Below, in pieces: positions 13,553 to 15,905 of a stretch of 15,905 nt of DNA; position 1 is the stretch's first letter; each line of letters opens with the position of its first letter. The position numbers were made by a program, and so were the translations under genes. Origin of the DNA: Flavobacterium psychrophilum (GTDB lineage: Bacteria; Bacteroidota; Bacteroidia; Flavobacteriales; Flavobacteriaceae); NCBI GenBank assembly GCA_945878515.1, contig CAMCTL010000069.1, positions 1 through 15,905 of the forward strand, written 5' to 3'. The notes under the pieces are model-generated. The model ran no database searches. It was not told where the DNA came from and worked only from the letters and a program-made list of their open reading frames with translations.

Positions 13553-14546
13553 CTTCTATTGTAAAATCTAATATTCTAGCTTTGAGTATATAACCCTTTT
13601 TAAAGCTATCTTCAAAGATAGAATGATTACAATCTGTAGTTTTAGCTAAATAGGGCTTAATGCCACTATCTTTACTGAAACCGCAAAAATAAGTGTCTTC
13701 ATAGTAATTTACAATAATACCAGTAGTATCATAAACCAAAAGCAATACTTTTATACAACTTACAGATACAGGGAGATTATTTTTTATTGAAAAATTAAAA
13801 CTAAATGAGTGACTACAACCCCACGCAAGGTTTCTTATTTTTACACCTTCGTTAATATTAGGCTTTATTATATTTGTTTTTGTCGATTTTATTGGTTTCT
13901 TTATAGTTGAGATAGGAGTTAAAACACCTAAATTGTTCTTTAATGACACCAAATATTCAATTGGGATTGCGAAATTTAAATTTTGCCCTTCACTGTAAGT
14001 TGCGAATGCAACTCCAACCACTTCGCCTTCTAGATTTAAAACAGGACCACCACTACTTCCAGGTGATATTGGAGCGGTAATCTGTAAAACTTGATTTTTA
14101 TCAAAATTTCGAATTCCACTAATTATCCCTTCAGAAAAAGTTCCATTAAATCCTTTTGGATTCCCTATTGCATATATTTTTTCTCCAATTTCAGGAAGAT
14201 TTCCTTGATTTAGAATCATACTTTTTTGCTTTAAGCCTGAAACTTTTAATATCACTAAATCATTTGCTTTATCAATTGATAAGTAGCCATCTACTTTAAA
14301 CTTTTTTTGCTGTCCATTTACTAAAACATATGATGACGAACAGCCTTCAATAACATGTACGTTTGTTGCTATTAATTCGTCATCAATAATGAAACCTGAA
14401 CCAAATCCTAATGGTTGTGAAGTATTATCTAATGCAACAATTGAAACCGTTGATTCGATTGCATTTTTTGCTATTTCAGTAGCGGATTGACCAAAAGCAA
14501 ATAAAGTGGACAATAAAACTATAAGAATTAATAAATTTTTTTTCAT
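13545..14546 (-). CDS. Secreted trypsin-like serine protease with extra C-terminal domain
   Basis: Predicted extracytoplasmic S1-type serine protease, 333 aa. A signal peptide (Met-Lys-Lys, hydrophobic core, Ala-Phe-Gly-Gln) covers about residues 1-20. The catalytic triad is visible as His64 in Ala-Thr-Asn-Val-His-Val, Asp96 in Ala-Asn-Asp-Leu-Val-Ile-Leu, and Ser165 in Pro-Gly-Ser-Ser-Gly-Gly-Pro, so it should be active. Unlike DegP/HtrA there is no PDZ domain. After a Lys/Thr/Pro-rich linker (about 210-230) comes a roughly 100-residue domain with four Cys and alternating strands, perhaps Ig-like or FxLYD-like. It starts five bases after the DUF2971 stop on the same strand, so the two form one transcript. 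The substrate is unknown. Confidence 0.9.
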   Translation of the reverse strand: MKKNLLILIVLLSTLFAFGQSATEIAKNAIESTVSIVALDNTSQPLGFGSGFIIDDELIATNVHVIEGCSSSYVLVNGQQKKFKVDGYLSIDKANDLVILKVSGLKQKSMILNQGNLPEIGEKIYAIGNPKGFNGTFSEGIISGIRNFDKNQVLQITAPISPGSSGGPVLNLEGEVVGVAFATYSEGQNLNFAIPIEYLVSLKNNLGVLTPISTIKKPIKSTKTNIIKPNINEGVKIRNLAWGCSHSFSFNFSIKNNLPVSVSCIKVLLLVYDTTGIIVNYYEDTYFCGFSKDSGIKPYLAKTTDCNHSIFEDSFKKGYILKARILDFTIEDE

Positions 14547-14551
14547 TATGT

Positions 14552-15328
14552 TTATTTTAGTACGGAGTATTTTATTTTTTTATTTAGATTATATTTTATA
14601 GTTAAGTCTTGAACTATATCATAAAACCATTTTGGAGAATAAGGACTTAAAATTATCTCGTCAATCAATATTTCTAAATTATTATTTAATTGCTTTCCAG
14701 AGCTATTAATTTCGGAACCCCAATCATATACAAGCCCATTTCCAACTTCTACTTTATGTATTAACCTTAATTCATTTTCGTAACTATATGCTATATTTTT
14801 ATAAATAACCGGATAGTTTAGATTATCCGTTTCAATTAAGTCAGTTTCATGATTTATATATCGAACTTCACTTAATAGAATGTTTTCAGGCGTTGTGTCG
14901 AACGATTTAATTAAATTATTAATATTTGAAGTTATCATAATTCCTTTATTAATTTCAGAATAAATTTTCCATAAAGCATAAGACTCCGAGTTATATTTAT
15001 TCCAGCAACAAACGCAATTTAAACTTTTAAATTTTGCTTCCATATCTTTTCTAACCGATACATTTTTTGCAACGGATTCGTCAATATTAGTAGTTTTCAA
15101 ATGTTTTTGCTCATAAAGTTGTCTATACCAATATTCATTATGTTCTAAATTGAGTTTTGGAGAAGAGCCTTCATATTTATCTTCTAATTTATCTAAACGA
15201 CAAAAGAAGAGAGATTTTGAATGTAATAAAGATACGAATTTTGCTAAATCCATATATTTCACAATTTTGTAGTTCTTCTCTGGAAAGAAAACAGGTGCGG
15301 TTTGATTAGTTGGTTTTTCAATTGGCAT
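14552..15328 (-). CDS. DUF2971 family protein
   Basis: Cytoplasmic protein of 258 aa without signal peptide. Segments typical of DUF2971 are Leu-Phe-Phe-Cys-Arg-Leu-Asp-Lys-Leu-Glu-Asp-Lys-Tyr-Glu-Gly (residues 40-54), Cys-Cys-Trp-Asn followed by Glu-Ser-Tyr-Ala-Leu-Trp-Lys-Ile-Tyr (107-123), and Tyr-Lys-Asn with Glu-Asn-Glu-Leu-Arg-Leu-Ile (177-191). The conserved Arg/Asp/Glu/Trp set suggests an enzyme, but the activity of this family is unknown to me. Members are common in accessory regions. It begins 54 bases after the scoA stop and is followed within five bases by the secreted protease. Confidence 0.85.
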   Translation of the reverse strand: MPIEKPTNQTAPVFFPEKNYKIVKYMDLAKFVSLLHSKSLFFCRLDKLEDKYEGSSPKLNLEHNEYWYRQLYEQKHLKTTNIDESVAKNVSVRKDMEAKFKSLNCVCCWNKYNSESYALWKIYSEINKGIMITSNINNLIKSFDTTPENILLSEVRYINHETDLIETDNLNYPVIYKNIAYSYENELRLIHKVEVGNGLVYDWGSEINSSGKQLNNNLEILIDEIILSPYSPKWFYDIVQDLTIKYNLNKKIKYSVLK

Positions 15329-15360
15329 AAATTCAATTTTGTAGGTTTATTTTTTCTCGT

Positions 15361-15390
15361 ATTCTATTTAGAATGAAAATAACTATTTTC
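15361..15390. repeat. Two adjacent small hairpins at the scoA stop
   Basis: ATTCTA-TT-TAGAAT (15361-15374) is immediately followed by GAAAATA-AC-TATTTTC (15375-15390); both are perfect stems, and the second overlaps the scoA stop codon (15383-15385). No T run follows on the minus strand, so termination is doubtful; they may shape the scoA mRNA end or the junction with the inserted cassette. Confidence 0.4.
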
Positions 15391-15905
15391 TTTCTCTCAC
15401 AGTTCTTTTCTCAATCCTCTTCTCATATTTTTCTCCTTGAAAAATGCGTTGTACAAAGATTCCTGGAGTGTGAATTTGGTTGGGGTCGAGGGTTCCAGCT
15501 TCGACTAATTCTTCGACTTCGGCGATGGTGATTTTCGCTGCGCCAGCCATACAAGGATTGAAATTTCGGGCGGTTCCTTTGAAGATGAGGTTTCCTGCTG
15601 TGTCGCCTTTCCAAGCTTTTACAATGGAAAAATCGGCTTTGAAAGCCAATTCCATTACGTGCATTTTCCCGTTGAATTCTCGGGTTTCTTTGCCATTGGC
15701 AACTTCGGTTCCGAAACCTGCCGGTGTGAAAAAAGCAGGAATTCCGGTTTGGGCCGCACGACAACGTTCGGCTAAAGTTCCTTGCGGAATAAGTTCTACT
15801 TCGAGTTCGCCGGTAAGCATTTGGCGTTCGAATTCGGCATTTTCGCCCACATAAGAAGAAATCATTTTTTTGATTTGGTGTTTTTGCAATAGCAGTCCCA
15901 ATCCA
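15383..15905 (-). CDS. scoA: 3-oxoacid CoA-transferase subunit A, 5' end cut by window edge
   Basis: Alpha subunit of the acetoacetate:CoA-transferase, partner of scoB. The frame is open to the right edge, so about 174 C-terminal residues are seen of the usual 230 or so; the TTG near 15901 is internal, not the start. Conserved stretches are [20 protein letters not shown] and [10 protein letters not shown], with Lys-Gly-Asp-Thr-Ala-Gly-Asn-Leu later. The C-terminus ends in an Arg/Lys/Glu-rich tail. scoA normally lies directly before scoB; here the protease/DUF2971 cassette separates them. Confidence 0.93.
   Translation of the reverse strand, partial: GLGLLLQKHQIKKMISSYVGENAEFERQMLTGELEVELIPQGTLAERCRAAQTGIPAFFTPAGFGTEVANGKETREFNGKMHVMELAFKADFSIVKAWKGDTAGNLIFKGTARNFNPCMAGAAKITIAEVEELVEAGTLDPNQIHTPGIFVQRIFQGEKYEKRIEKRTVRERK

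Noticed and set aside
15480..15854. 124-codon plus-strand frame opposite scoA
   Set aside because: It is antisense to conserved scoA motifs.

Overview
The window looks like the chromosome of a Flavobacterium or close relative (Bacteroidota, Flavobacteriia). The evidence is low GC content, a RecA of Flavobacterium type, secreted LysM proteins, absence of Shine-Dalgarno sequences, and several matches to the Bacteroidota promoter -7 element TAnnTTTG. Most of it is ordinary chromosomal gene content interrupted by small accessory insertions.

Layout. Positions 1-3848 (minus strand) hold phosphoglycerate kinase (pgk), a secreted four-LysM lytic transglycosylase and a DUF4837-type lipoprotein cut by the left edge. 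Diverging from pgk, 4082-6294 (plus) holds a clamp-loader delta' subunit, a DoxX-type membrane protein, a repeat-rich spacer and an acyl-CoA thioesterase. At the 3' end of the thioesterase gene is a HigBA-like toxin-antitoxin pair (6349-7013) enclosed by 53-bp direct repeats, the second being a displaced copy of the thioesterase 3' end. An unrecognised 211-aa protein (7106-7741) follows, then recA (7964-8968) with a strong terminator.

Positions 9164-11556 (plus) form an apparent operon: a small lipoprotein, an ECF sigma factor with a GTG start, and, in ATGA overlap, a protein with an anti-sigma-like N-terminus, one inner-membrane helix, a long low-complexity linker and a C-terminal beta-barrel ending in Phe. 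It resembles the dual membrane-spanning anti-sigma factors known from Bacteroides and would carry a signal from the cell surface to the sigma factor.

Positions 11611-15905 (minus) hold a PlsC-type acyltransferase, a 400-base gene-free stretch containing a MITE-like element with an internal REP-like palindrome, and the two subunits of a 3-oxoacid (acetoacetate-type) CoA-transferase. Subunit B (12749-13405) is separated from subunit A (15383 to the right edge) by a tight two-gene cassette, a secreted trypsin-like protease and a DUF2971 protein, followed by a possible 35-aa coupled ORF.

The most notable items are the toxin-antitoxin pair in a duplicated gene end, the membrane-spanning sigma/anti-sigma operon, the cassette splitting the CoA-transferase genes, the MITE-like element, and promoters placed so that transcripts would begin at or next to the start codon. 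All family assignments come from reading the sequence; no database search was run.
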